Shown here in pieces: positions 29,769 to 40,479 of a stretch of DNA of 40,479 nucleotides. This DNA is from Nemertoderma westbladi (lineage: Eukaryota > Xenacoelomorpha > Nemertodermatida > Nemertodermatidae). Position 1 is the first letter of the stretch, and every line of letters begins with the position of its first letter. Under the pieces are notes generated by a model that was not told where the DNA came from, did no database searches, and saw nothing but the letters and a program-made list of their open reading frames with translations. A program made the position numbers and the translations under genes. The stretch spans positions 1 to 40,479 of the forward strand of contig JAUCBJ010000730.1 of NCBI GenBank assembly GCA_032718475.1. Direction: 5' to 3'.

Positions 29769-29981
29769 ATGATATTGAAGAAGGTGTGTGGGGGCAACTT
29801 GTGCCGAGGATTAAAGGGGGCGGCCTGCCCTTGCTACCGGCGGGGGTTGAAGGAGACATGGGTAATCGAAGGGGACATCCGCCTGCAAGCGATTTGGGAT
29901 GCGGAAAATAAGAAGGTGGAGCCCCACCCATTTTCATCGCGGTACTTTACCGCGATGTTTCTGAATAGACATCAACAAGGG
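29769..29981 (+). CDS. Right paralogue, CRG...CPC exon
   Basis: 213 nt after acceptor GTATTTTTTAG and before GGG|GTAGGC. Encodes CGGNLCRGLKGAACPCYRRG, then ETWVIEGDIRLQAIWDAENK, then PHPFSSRYFTAMFL. Cysteine spacing, WV, the acidic mid-part, PHxF and FTxxF(L/F) match the left exon 6302-6501, and exon lengths differ by one codon after the first cysteine. The frame that preserves this homology is not reached by the simplest splice from the previous exon, in line with gene decay. Confidence 0.55.
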
Positions 29982-30060
29982 GTAGGCATTTTAATATTCA
30001 AATTGATAATAAAATTTGCTGATTAAAAAATATAGAAAACCTTAACTAATCATTTACATA

Positions 30061-30100
30061 CAGTACTTACAGTACTTACAGTACTTACAGTACATACAGT
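30061..30100 (+). repeat. Four copies of CAGTACTTA
   Basis: A 9-bp tandem repeat immediately before the second satellite. Confidence 0.9.
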
Positions 30101-33100
30101 TCCCTTCCAGAATCTAAGTTCGCCTCCAGGATCTAAGTTCAGATATTGGTTCTAAGTTCACTTTCAGGATCTAAGTTCGCTTCCAGGATCTAAGTTCGCT
30201 TCCAGGATCTAAGTTCAGATATTGGTTCTAAGTTCACTTCCAGGATCTAAGTTCGCTTCCAGGATCTAAGTTCGCTTCCAGGATCTAAGTTCGCTTCCAG
30301 GATCTAAGTTCCCTTCCATAATCTAAGTTCGCTTCCAGGATCTAAGTTCGCTTCCAGGATCTAAGTTCAGATCTTGGTTCTAAGTTTACTTCCAGGATCT
30401 AAGTTCGCTTCCAGGATCTAAGTTCGCTTCCAGGATCTAAGTTCGCTTCCAGGATCTAACTTCCCTTCCAGAATCTAAGTTCGCTTCCAGGATCTAAGTT
30501 CGCTTCCAGGATCTAAGTTCAGATCTTGGTTCTAAGTTCACTTCCAGGTTCTAAGTTCACTTCCAGGATCTAAGTTCGCTTCCAGGATCTAAGTTCGCTT
30601 CCAGGATCTAAGTTCGCCTCAAGGATCTAAGTTCGCTTCCAGGATCTAAGTTCGCTTCCAGGATCTAAGTTCACTTCCAGGATCTAAGTTCGCTTCCAGG
30701 ATCTAAGTTCGCTTCCAGGATCTAAGTTCACCTCCAGGATCTAAGTTCAGATCTTGGTTCTAAGTTCACTTCCAGGATCTAAGTTCGCTTCCAAGATCTA
30801 AGTTCGCTTCCAGGATCTAAGTTCGCTTCCAGGATCTAAGTTCGTTTCCAGGATCTAAGTTCACTTCCAGGATCTAAGTTCGTTTCCAGGATCTAAGTTC
30901 ACTTCCAGGATCTAAGTTCACTTCCAGGATCTAAGTTCGCCTCCAGGATCTAAGTTCAGATCTTGGTTCTAAGTTCACTTCCAGGATCTAAGTTCGCTTC
31001 CAAGATCTAAGTTCGCTTCCAGGATCTAAGTTCGCTTCCAGGATCTAAGTTCGTTTCCAGGATCTAAGTTCACTTCCAGGATCTAAGTTCGTTTCCAGGA
31101 TCTAAGTTCGCTTCCTGGATCTAAGTTCGCTTCCAGGATCTAAGTTCGCCTCCAAGATCTAAGTTCAGATATTGGTTCTAAGTTCACTTTCAGGATCTAA
31201 GTTCAGATCTTGGTTCTAAGTTCGCTTCCAGGATCTAAGTTCGCTTCCAGGATCTAAGTTCGCTTCCAGGATCTAAGTTCGCGTCCAGGATCTAAGTTCC
31301 CTTCCAGAATCTAAGTTCGCCTCCAGGATCTAAGTTCAGATATTGGTTCTAAGTTCACTTTCAGGATCTAAGTTCGCTTCCAGGATCTAAGTTCGCTTCC
31401 AGGATCTAAGTTCAGATATTGGTTCTAAGTTCACTTCCAGGATCTAAGTTCGCTTCCAGGATCTAAGTTCGCTTCCAGGATCTAAGTTCGCTTCCAGGAT
31501 CTAAGTTCCCTTCCAGAATCTAAGTTCGCTTCCAGGATCTAAGTTCGCTTCCAGGATCTAAGTTCAGATCTTGGTTCTAAGTTCACTTCCAGGATCTAAG
31601 TTCGCTTCCAGGATCTAAGTTCGCTTCCAGGATCTAAGTTCGCTTCCAGGATCTAAGTTCCCTTCCAGAATCTAAGTTCGCTTCCAGGATCTAAGTTCGC
31701 TTCCAGGATCTAAGTTCAGATATTGGTTCTAAGTTCACTTCCAGGTTCTAAGTTCACTTCCAGGATCTAAGTTCGCTTCCAGGATCTAAGTTCGCTTCCA
31801 GGATCTAAGTTCGCTTCCAGGATCTAAGTTCGCTTCCAGGATCTAAGTTCACTTTCAGGATCTAAGTTCACTTCCAGGATCTAAGTTCGCTTCCAGGATA
31901 TAAGTTCACCTCCAGGATCTAAGTTCACCTCCAGGATCTAAGTTCGCTTCCAAGATCTAAGTTCGCTTCCAGGATCTAAGTTCGCTTCCAGGATATAAGT
32001 TCGCTTCCAGGATCTAAGTTCGCTTGCAGGATCTAAGTTCACTTCCAGGATCTAAGTTCGTTTCCAGGATCTAAGTTCGCTTCCTGGATCTAAGTTCGCT
32101 TCCAGGATCTAAGTTCGCTTCCAGGATCTAAGTTCATATCTAGGATCTACGTTTGCTTCCAGGATCTAAGTTCATATCTAGGTTCTAAGTTCAATTCCAG
32201 GATCTAAGTTCCCTTCCAGAATCTAAGTTCGCCTCCAGGATCTAAGTTCAGATATTGGTTCTAAGTTCACTTTCAGGATCTAAGTTCGCTTCCAGGATCT
32301 AAGTTCGCTTCCAGGATCTAAGTTCGCTTCCAGGATCTAAGTTCGCTTCCAGGATCTAAGTTCACTTCCAGGATCTAAGTTCGTTTCCAGGATCTAAGTT
32401 CCCTTCCAGAATCTAAGTTCGCCTCCAGGATCTAAGTTCAGATATTGGTTCTAAGTTCACTTTCAGGATCTAAGTTCGCTTCCAGGATCTCAGTTCGCTT
32501 CCAGGATCTAAGTTCGCTTCCAGGATCTAAGTTCGCTTCCAGGATCTAAGTTCGTTTCCAGGATCTAAGTTCGCTTCCTGGATCTAAGTTCGCTTCCAGG
32601 ATCTAAGTTCGCTTCCAGGATCTAAGTTCGCTTCCAGGATCTAAGTTCGCCTCCAGGATCTAAGTTCAGATATTGGTTCTAAGTTCGCTTCCAGGATCTA
32701 AGTTCGCTTCCAGGATCTAAGTTCACTTCCAGGATCTAAGTTCGTTTCCAGGATCTAAGTTCGCTTCCAGGATCTAAGTTCGCGTTTAGGATCTAAGTTC
32801 GCCTCCAGGATCTATGTAAGTTCAGATCTTGGTTCGTTCACTTCCAGGATCTAAGTTCGCTTCCAGGATCTAAGTTCGCTTCCTGGATCTAAGTTCGCTT
32901 CCAGGATCTAAGTTCGCTTCCATGATCTAAGTTCGCTTCCAGGATCTAAGTTCGCTTCCTGGATCTAAGTTCGCTTCCAGGATCTAAGTTCGCTTCCAGG
33001 ATCTAAGTTCGCTTCCTGGATCTAAGTTCGCTTCCAGGATCTAAGTTCGCTTCCAGGATCTAAGTTCGCTTCCAGGATCTAAGTTCCCTTCCAGAATCTA

Positions 33101-36100
33101 AGTTCGCCTCCAGGATCTAAGTTCAGATATTGGTTCTAAGATCGCTTCCAGGATCTAAGTTCGCTTCCAGGATCTAAGTTCGCTTCCAGGATCTAAGTTC
33201 GCTTCCAGGATCTAAGTTCCCTTCCAGGATCTAAGTTCGCTTCCTGGATCTAAGTTCGCTTCCAGGATCTAAGTTCGCTTCTAGGATCTAAGTTCCCTTC
33301 CAGAATCTAAGTTCGCCTCCAGGATCTAAGTTCAGATATTGGTTCTAAGTTCGCTTCCAGGATCTAAGTTCGCTTCCAGGATCTAAGTTCGCTTCCAGGA
33401 TCTAAGTTCGCTTCCAGGATCTAAGTTCGCTTCCAGAATCTAAGTTCGCTTCCAGGATCTAAGTTCGCTTCCAGGATCTAAGTTCGCCTCCAGGATCTAA
33501 GTTCAGATATTGGTTCTAAGTTCGCTTCCAGGATCTAAGTTCGCTTCCAGGATCTAAGTTCACTTCCAGGATCTAAGTTCGCTTCCAGGATCTAAGTTCA
33601 CTTCCAAGATCTAAGTTCGCCTCCAGGATCTAAGTTCAGATCTTGGTTCTAAGTTCACTTCCAGGATCTAAGTTCGCTTCCAGGATCTAAGTTCGCTTCC
33701 AGGATCTAAGTTCGCCTCCAGGATCTAAGTTCAGATATTGGTTCTAAGTTCGCTTCCAGGATCTAAGTTCGCTTCCAGGATCTAAGTTCGCTTCCAGGAT
33801 CTAAGTTCGCTTCCAGGATCTAAGTTCGCTTCCAGGATCTAAGTTCGCTTCCAGGATCTAAGTTCGCTTCCAGGATCTAAGTTCGCTTCCAGGATCTAAG
33901 TTCGCTTCCAGGATCTAAGTTCGCTTCCTGGATCTAAGTTCGCTTCCAGGATCTAAGTTCGCTTCCAGGATCTAAGTTCGCTTCCAGGATCTAAGATCCC
34001 TTCCAGAATCTAAGTTCGCCTCCAGGATCTAAGTTCAGATATTGGTTCTAAGTTCACTTCCAGGATCTAAGTTCGCTTCCAGGATCTAAGTTCGCTTCCA
34101 GGATCTAAGTTCCCTTCCAGAATCTAAGTTCGCTTCCAGGATCTAAGTTCGCTTCAAGGATCTAAGTTCAGATCTTGGTTCTAAGTTCACTTCCAGGTTC
34201 TAAGTTCACTTCTAGGATCTAAGTTCGCTTCCAGGATCTAAGTTCGCTTCCAGGATCTAAGTTCGCTTCCAGGATCTAAGTTCACTTTCAGGATCTAAGT
34301 TCGCTTCCAGGATCTAAGTTCGCTTCCAGGATCTAAGTTCGCTTCCAGGATATAAGTTCACCTCCAGGATCTAAGTTCACCTCCAGGATCTAAGTTCGCT
34401 TCCAAGATCTAAGTTCGCTTCCAGGATCTAAGTTCGCTTCCAGGATATAAGTTCGCTTCCAGGATCTAAGTTCGCTTCCAGGATCTAAGTTCACTTCCAG
34501 GATCTAAGTTCGTTTCCAGGATCTAAGTTCGCTTCCTGGATCTAAGTTCGCTTCCAGGATCTAAGTTCGCTTCCAGGATCTAAGTTCGCTTCCAGGATCT
34601 AAGTTCATATCTAGGATCTACGTTTGCTTCCAGGATCTAAGTTCATATCTAGGTTCTAAGTTCGCTTCCAGGATCTAAGTTCCCTTCCAGAATCTAAGTT
34701 CGCCTCCAGGATCTAAGTTCAGATATTGGTTCTAAGTTCACTTTCAGGATCTAAGTTCGCTTCCAGGATCTAAGTTCGCTTCCAGGATCTAAGTTCGCTT
34801 CCAGGATCTAAGTTCGCTTCCAGGATCTAAGTTCACTTCCAGGATCTAAGTTCGTTTCCAGGATCTAAGTTCCCTTCCAGAATCTAAGTTCGCCTCCAGG
34901 ATCTAAGTTCAGATATTGGTTCTAAGTTCACTTTCAGGATCTAAGTTCGCTTCCAGGATCTAAGTTCGCTTCCAGGATCTAAGTTCGCTTCCAGGATCTA
35001 AGTTCGCTTCCAGGATCTAAGTTCGTTTCCAGGATCTAAGTTCGCTTCCTGGATCTAAGTTCGCTTCCAGGATCTAAGTTCGCTTCCAGGATCTAAGTTC
35101 GCCTCCAGGATCTAAGTTCAGATATTGGTTCTAAGTTCGCTTCCAGGATCTAAGTTCGCTTCCAGGATCTAAGTTCACTTCCAGGATCTAAGTTCGTTTC
35201 CAGGATCTAAGTTCGCTTCCAGGATCTAAGTTCGCGTTTAGGATCTAAGTTCGCCTCCAGGATCTATGTAAGTTCAGATCTTGGTTCGTTCACTTCCAGG
35301 ATCTAAGTTCGCTTCCAGGATCTAAGTTCGCTTCCTGGATCTAAGTTCGCTTCCAGGATCTAAGTTCGCTTCCAGGATCTAAGTTCGCTTCCAGGATCTA
35401 AGTTCGCTTCCTGGATCAAAGTTCGCTTCCAGGATCTAAGTTCGCTTCCAGGATCTAAGTTCGCTTCCAGGATCTAAGTTCCCTTCCAGAATCTAAGTTC
35501 GCCTCCAGGATCTAAGTTCAGATATTGGTTCTAAGTTCGCTTCCAGGATCTAAGTTCGCTTCCAGGATCTAAGTTCGCTTCCAGGATCTAAGTTCGCTTC
35601 CAGGATCTAAGTTCGCTTCCAGGATCTAAGTTCGCTTCCAGGATCTAAGTTCGCTTCCAGGATCTAAGTTCACTTCCAGGATCTAAGTTCGCCTCCAGGA
35701 TCTAAGTTCAGATCTTGGTTCTAAGTTCACTTCCAGGATCTAAGTTCGCTTCCAGGATCTAAGTTCGCTTCCAGGATCTAAGTTCGCCTCCAGGATCTAA
35801 GTTCAGATATTGGTTCTAAGTTCGCTTCCAGGATCTAAGTTCGCTTCCAGGATCTAAGTTTGCTTCCAGGATCTAAGTTCGCTTCCAGGATCTAAGTTCG
35901 CTTCCAGGATCTAAGTTCGCTTCCAGGATCTAAGTTCACTTCCTTGATCTAAGTTCGCTTCCAGGATCTAAGTTCGCTTCCAGGATCTAAGTTCGCTTCC
36001 AGGATCTAAGTTCCCTTCCAGAATCTAAGTTCGCCTCCAGGATCTAAGTTCAGATATTGGTTCTAAGTTCACTTCCAGGATCTAAGTTCGCTTCCAGGAT

Positions 36101-37990
36101 CTAAGTTCGCTTCCAGGATCTAAGTTCGCCTCCAGGATCTAAGTTCAGATATTGGTTCTAAGTTCGCTTCCAGGATCTAAGTTCGCTTCCTGGATCTAAG
36201 TTCGCTTCCAGGATCTAAGTTCGCTTCCAGGATCTAAGTTCGCTTCCAGGATCTAAGTTCGCTTCCAGGATCTAAGTTCGCTTCCAGGATCTAAGTTCGC
36301 TTCCAGGATCTAAGTTCGCTTCCAGGATCTAAGTTCGCTTCCAGGATCTAAGTTCGCTTCCAGGATCTAAGTTCGCTTCCAGGATCTAAGTTCGCTTCCA
36401 GGATCTAAGTTCACTTCCAGGATCTAAGTTCGTTTCCAGGATCTAAGTTCGCTTCCTGGATCTAAGTTCAGATCTTGGTTCTAAGTTCACTTCCAGGATC
36501 TAAGTTCGCTTCCAGGATCTAAGTTCGCTTCCAGAATCTAAGTTCGCTTCCAGGATCTATGTTCCCTTCCAGAATCTAAGTTCGCCTCCAGGATCTAAGT
36601 TCGCCTCCAGGATCCAAGTTCGCCTCCAGGATCTAAGTTCAGATATTGGTTCTAAGTTCACTTTCAGGATCTAAGTTCGCTTCCAGGATCTAAGTTCCCT
36701 TCCAGAATCTAAGTTCGCCTCCAGGATCTAAGTTCGCCTCCAGGATCTAAGTTCGCCTCCAGGATCTAAGTTCAGATATTGGTTCTAAGTTCACTTTCAG
36801 GATCTAAGTTCGCTTCCAGGATCTAAGTTCGCTTCCAGGATCTAAGTTCGCCTCCAGGATCTAAGTTCGCTTCCAGGATCTAAGTTCGCTTCCAGGATCT
36901 AAGTTCGCTTCCAGGATCTAAGTTCGCTTCCAGGATCTAAGTTCGCTTCCAGGATCTAAGTTCCCTTCCAGAATCTAAGTTCGCCTCCAGGATCTAAGTT
37001 AAGATATTGGTTCTAAGTTCACTTTCAGGATCTAAGTTCGCTTCCAGGATCTAAGTTCGCTTCCAGGATCTAAGTTCGCTTCCAGGATCTAAGTTCGCTT
37101 CCAGGATCTAAGTTCGTTTCCAGGATCTAAGTTCGCTTCCTGGATCTAAGTTCGCTTCCAGGATCTAAGTTCGCTTCCAGGATCTAAGTTCATATCTAGG
37201 ATCTACGTTTGCTTCCACCATCTAAGTTCGGATCTAGGTTTTAAGTTCGCTTCCAGGACCTAAGTTCACATATAGGATCTATGTTCACGTTGCTTTCGGA
37301 TCTAAGTTCATATTTAGGATATAAGTTCGCCTTCAGGATCTAAGTTCATATGCAGGATCTAAGTTAAGATATTGGTTCTAAGTTCACTTTCAGGATCTAA
37401 GTTCGCTTCCAGGATCTAAGTTCGCTTCCAGGATCTAAGTTCGCTTCCAGGATCTAAGTTCGCTTCCAGGATCTAAGTTCGTTTCCAGGATCTAAGTTCG
37501 CTTCCTGGATCTAAGTTCGCTTCCAGGATCTAAGTTCGCTTCCAGGATCTAAGTTCATATCTAGGATCTACGTTTGCTTCCACCATCTAAGTTCGGATCT
37601 AGGTTTTAAGTTCGCTTCCAGGACCTAAGTTCACATATAGGATCTATGTTCACGTTGCTTTCGGATCTAAGTTCATATTTAGGATATAAGTTCGCCTTCA
37701 GGATCTAAGTTCATATGCAGGATCTAAGTTCGCTTCCACCATCTAAGTTCGGATCTAGGTTTTAAGTTCGCTTCCAGGACCTAAGTTCACATATAGGATC
37801 TATGTTCACGTTGCTTTTGGATCTAAGTTCGTATCTAGGATCTAAGTTCGCTTCCAGGATCTAAGTTCATATGCAGGATCTAAGTTCGCTTCCACCATCT
37901 AAGTTCGGATTAGGTTTTAAGTTCGCTTCCAGGACCTAAGTTCACATCTAGGATCTATGTTCACGTTGCTTTTGGATCTAAGTTAGTATT
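30100..37990. repeat. Satellite 2: 19-bp monomer GGATCTAAGTTCGCTTCCA
   Basis: About 7.9 kb of 19-bp units. Common variants change CGC to CAC, CGT or CCC, and a distinct 19-mer is CTAAGTTCAGATATTGGTT. Rare markers show an internal duplication: GATCTATGTAAGTTCAGATC at 32809 and 35261, and TAGGATCTACGTTTGCTTCC at 32141 and 34612. The right end (37190-37985) is more diverged and built from a longer unit with CCACCATCTAAGTTCGGATC. Non-coding. Confidence 0.97.
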
Positions 37991-38830
37991 TATCCGTAAA
38001 GTCAGCTTTATCCGTAATGTATACGGGTCAAGTAACATTTGTTTCTCCACGAAAATACACCGTGTTAAAGATTATCTAGAAGCCGTAGCCTGCATATAGT
38101 CTCTCTAGATCCATTTGTTAGTGGGATCGACTTACAGGGCGTGTCACAAAAATGACTGGTACTTGTTTTTATTTCATTTTCTTTCTACATACAGTTTTAA
38201 TGAAACTGACCCTATCTCCTTATTGTACTAATTGGTTTTATTGTGACACTATCTATATATAGTGATTTTTAACCTTTTATTAAATAAACGTCAGCCCGAC
38301 TGACTCCGCGCGCATAATGAATGCGCGATAACATAACATACGGTGTGTAATAACTCTTTTACTACAAGCTTTTGGATAAATTACCTCGTCCATCAATTAT
38401 TAGACTTATTTGACCAGAGCTATTTATTCTCTGACCTTCATCTTGAATTCAATGTTTCCAATTATTTATTAGAATTTACGACAATCTTGATTAGACAAAC
38501 TTTTCCCACAATTAGATTTGGGGGGAGGGGCTGTGCACATTTTATTACATGTTCTATTTCGAGCCATAATATAATAATGTACCAACAAGATTTTATACAA
38601 ATACATAGGAAATTAAACTTGGGACCCCCAAGATACTATTATCCTGCTTATAATTGATTAACTTATGGTTGTGATTAATTATTATTTTTTACAAATATTT
38701 ATTTCTAACAGTAATGTGTAGTATTAATGAGGCACATGCATAGCGAGATATTATCCTTATAGTTCATAATAACAGCTGTTGGTATACACTGTTTCACCAC
38801 GGGTATATAACGTTACATGAATTATATACA
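37991..38830. other. Unique island between satellite 2 and its detached fragment
   Basis: About 840 bp without monomers. A 104-codon plus-strand frame (38343-38657) lacks an ATG and looks random. I found no inverted repeats or duplication at its edges. Confidence 0.5.
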
Positions 38831-39110
38831 GTATCTAGGATATAAGTTCCCTTCCAGGATCTAAGTTCATATGCAGGATCTAAGTTCGCTTCCACCATCT
38901 AAGTTCGGATCTAGGTTTTAAGTTCGCTTCCAGGACCTAAGTTCACATTGCTTTCGGACCTAAGTTCACATCTAGGATCTATGTTCACGTTGCTTTCGGA
39001 TCTAAGTTCGTATCTAGGATAAGTTTGCTTCCAGGATCTAAGTTTGGATCTAGGATCTAATTTCACAAACTTCCAGGAACTAAGTTCGCTTCCAGGATCT
39101 AACTTGATGT
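38831..39110. repeat. Detached, diverged fragment of satellite 2
   Basis: Contains the same markers as the right end of the main array (CATATGCAGGATCTAAGTTC, CCACCATCTAAGTTCGGATC, GTTCACGTTGCTTTCGGA). Confidence 0.9.
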
Positions 39111-39176
39111 TAAGGTGATTTGATACTGACAGACAGAAACAAGGTTTCAATAGTGCATCTCTTATCTAAGCTTGAT

Positions 39177-39195
39177 AACTTCGTGGTTCGCCCCA
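39177..39195. mobile_element. Terminal scrap of the MITE-like element
   Basis: AACTTCGTGGTTCGCCCCA matches the right terminus of copy 1 (AACTTCGTGGCTCGCCCCA) with one mismatch. Nothing further of the element is present. Confidence 0.55.
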
Positions 39196-40479
39196 CTCCA
39201 CTACTGCCCTTGCTTGGATCCACATAATTAATGTACAAATCATCTCCAATTGCATTAATTGCAATATAATTCATTTAACCGGAATTTATCGCCAGATTTA
39301 TTAAAATAGAGGTCCAGTAATCCATTAAAATAATATCATAATATACAAATATACGCGAATAATTATTATTACAGACACAAATCAATATTATTATATTATC
39401 ATATAAAAATAAATGTAGAAAATAAATACACACAATTAATTAATTATGCACAATATACAGGGAGAAATAGCCGTACTCATGTTTTGAAAGCTGAGTGGGC
39501 TTTTGTTCACAATGGGAGATCAAAGTTTCAACCAAGTAACCAATAGGTTCAATGGGCCTCACAAAAGTCATTGAATACGATATCGTATATCCATACGACA
39601 CGTTAACCTATCCTAAAGGTCACCAATAGCAGGAGCTTCCGGTTGACGTCACTCGTTTGATCACAATCGGGGCCAAGCATCAAGAACTCGAACCAAAATA
39701 CGGCTCGAGGTCAAACTTAAGCCAACCAATAACAGTAGGTCCCCAAACGGAAAATCGACTGCCATGGCCAGAGGTACCAACCTCTCCGCCACAGTGAAAT
39801 CAGGGCACACAGAATCCAAGGAAGCTCGGTTGGGTGAGGACTGGCTTCCAACCATGCCTATGCAAGGGCCGAGACCCATGTACTTTAATTATAACATCAC
39901 CTCGAGTTCTGTGTACGCCATACTGCACATTGAAATAATATGATTAATTAAAGGTGCATCTATATGACTGACACTTAAAAAACGGTAAATTTTAAAAATT
40001 TGCATTTCTAAAGTGACTCTAAAAATCGGAAATATATTTTTTCAGACATCGATTGGCATTACTTCATTCTATGTAACTATATTGTTATAGACAACAGGGA
40101 TTGTGGCATATTTTTATTGTCAGATAATGGGAGATTTAATAAAACAATAAAATATCATGTAGTCTGCCCTCTTTAGTCTAGCAAATTCAAATTATTTACA
40201 GAAGACTACATTTGTAGTGCTTGGGCACTACATAGTGATTGATACTTTTAGACACAATCTGTGTGATACTGTACCAGCTGACCAGAGGTACCGGTACCCA
40301 GAATATTACTACAGTATGGCCTGACAGTACTGCAGTAGGTACTACACCTTCCACTGTCAGACTGTACCACTTTCCTAATGCAGGAGTTACTGGTACCTGT
40401 ACAGCAGTAACAATACAGCAATAGGCTACACTAGCCCGCTAACATTCCAGTACTCTGCGTTGATACCACTGCTTACTTT
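39196..40479. other. Right edge of the window, no recognisable gene
   Basis: AT-rich to 39470. 39640-39890 is richer in G+C; on the minus strand it holds GGTTCGAGTTC, similar to a Pol III B box, but no convincing A box, so a SINE is not established. The last 250 bp return to GTACTG/ACCGGTA low-complexity sequence like that at 24600 and 25950. Confidence 0.45.

Noticed and set aside
30100-37990. CRISPR-like array of 19-bp repeats
   Set aside because: No spacers; head-to-tail monomers with point variants.
38343-38657. 104-codon plus-strand frame in the island of satellite 2
   Set aside because: Starts at a non-ATG codon, AT-driven residue use, no homology recognised.
39640-39890. tRNA-derived SINE
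   Set aside because: A B-box-like GGTTCGAGTTC is present on the minus strand but no A box at the right distance and no poly(A) or TSD.

Overview
The window looks like accessory DNA from an animal nuclear genome. It has short spliceosomal introns with GT/AG borders, a poly(A)-tailed LINE fragment, inverted-repeat elements, two kilobase-scale satellites and no bacterial gene organisation. A marine invertebrate is my guess from the overall style; the sequence does not fix the species. Only one gene is intact from start to stop. The other coding signals are exons, paralogue fragments or retroelement debris.

Layout. 1-1700: an internally deleted, 5'-truncated LINE on the minus strand, flanked by the open frame of another, charged protein. 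2500-3630: hidden open frames (one ending at a splice donor-like site) and degenerate short repeats. 4236-5273: a minus-strand pseudogene of an RNase-H-like uncharacterised family, broken by one in-frame stop. 5345-5790 and 12086-12618: two copies of a long-TIR, MITE-like element in opposite orientation, with a terminal scrap at 39177. 6302-7228: two exons of an unrecognised minus-strand gene; a diverged paralogue lies on the plus strand at 28789-29981. 8173-9137: a full copy of an interspersed repeat, here called family A. 10640-11500: a GC-rich nested minisatellite.

The main result is at 13469-25175. A second copy of family A (13165-13468 plus 25176-25854) is split by an 11,707-bp insertion. 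The insertion has 13-bp terminal inverted repeats (CACTGTAAACCCG) and a TA target-site duplication. The uninterrupted copy at 8173-9137 shows the empty site. The insertion carries subterminal copies of TTATGGTG/CACCATAA, a three-exon minus-strand gene for a 498-residue protein resembling SAM-domain SAMD3-like proteins, the last exon of a second gene, and a 6.8-kb satellite whose edge lies 4 bases beyond the gene's stop codon. The unit looks like a large DNA transposon, or a transposon-mobilised gene cassette. No recognisable transposase was found.

Right of the insertion are ACCGGT-rich low-complexity DNA, a palindrome, weak open frames, the plus-strand paralogue (with frameshifts), and a 7.9-kb satellite of 19-bp monomers (30100-37990) with an internal duplication at about 2.45 kb. 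A detached satellite island lies at 38830-39110. Nine runs of 20-29 G or C are scattered through the non-satellite DNA.

All splice assignments and family names come from reading the sequence. No database search was run.
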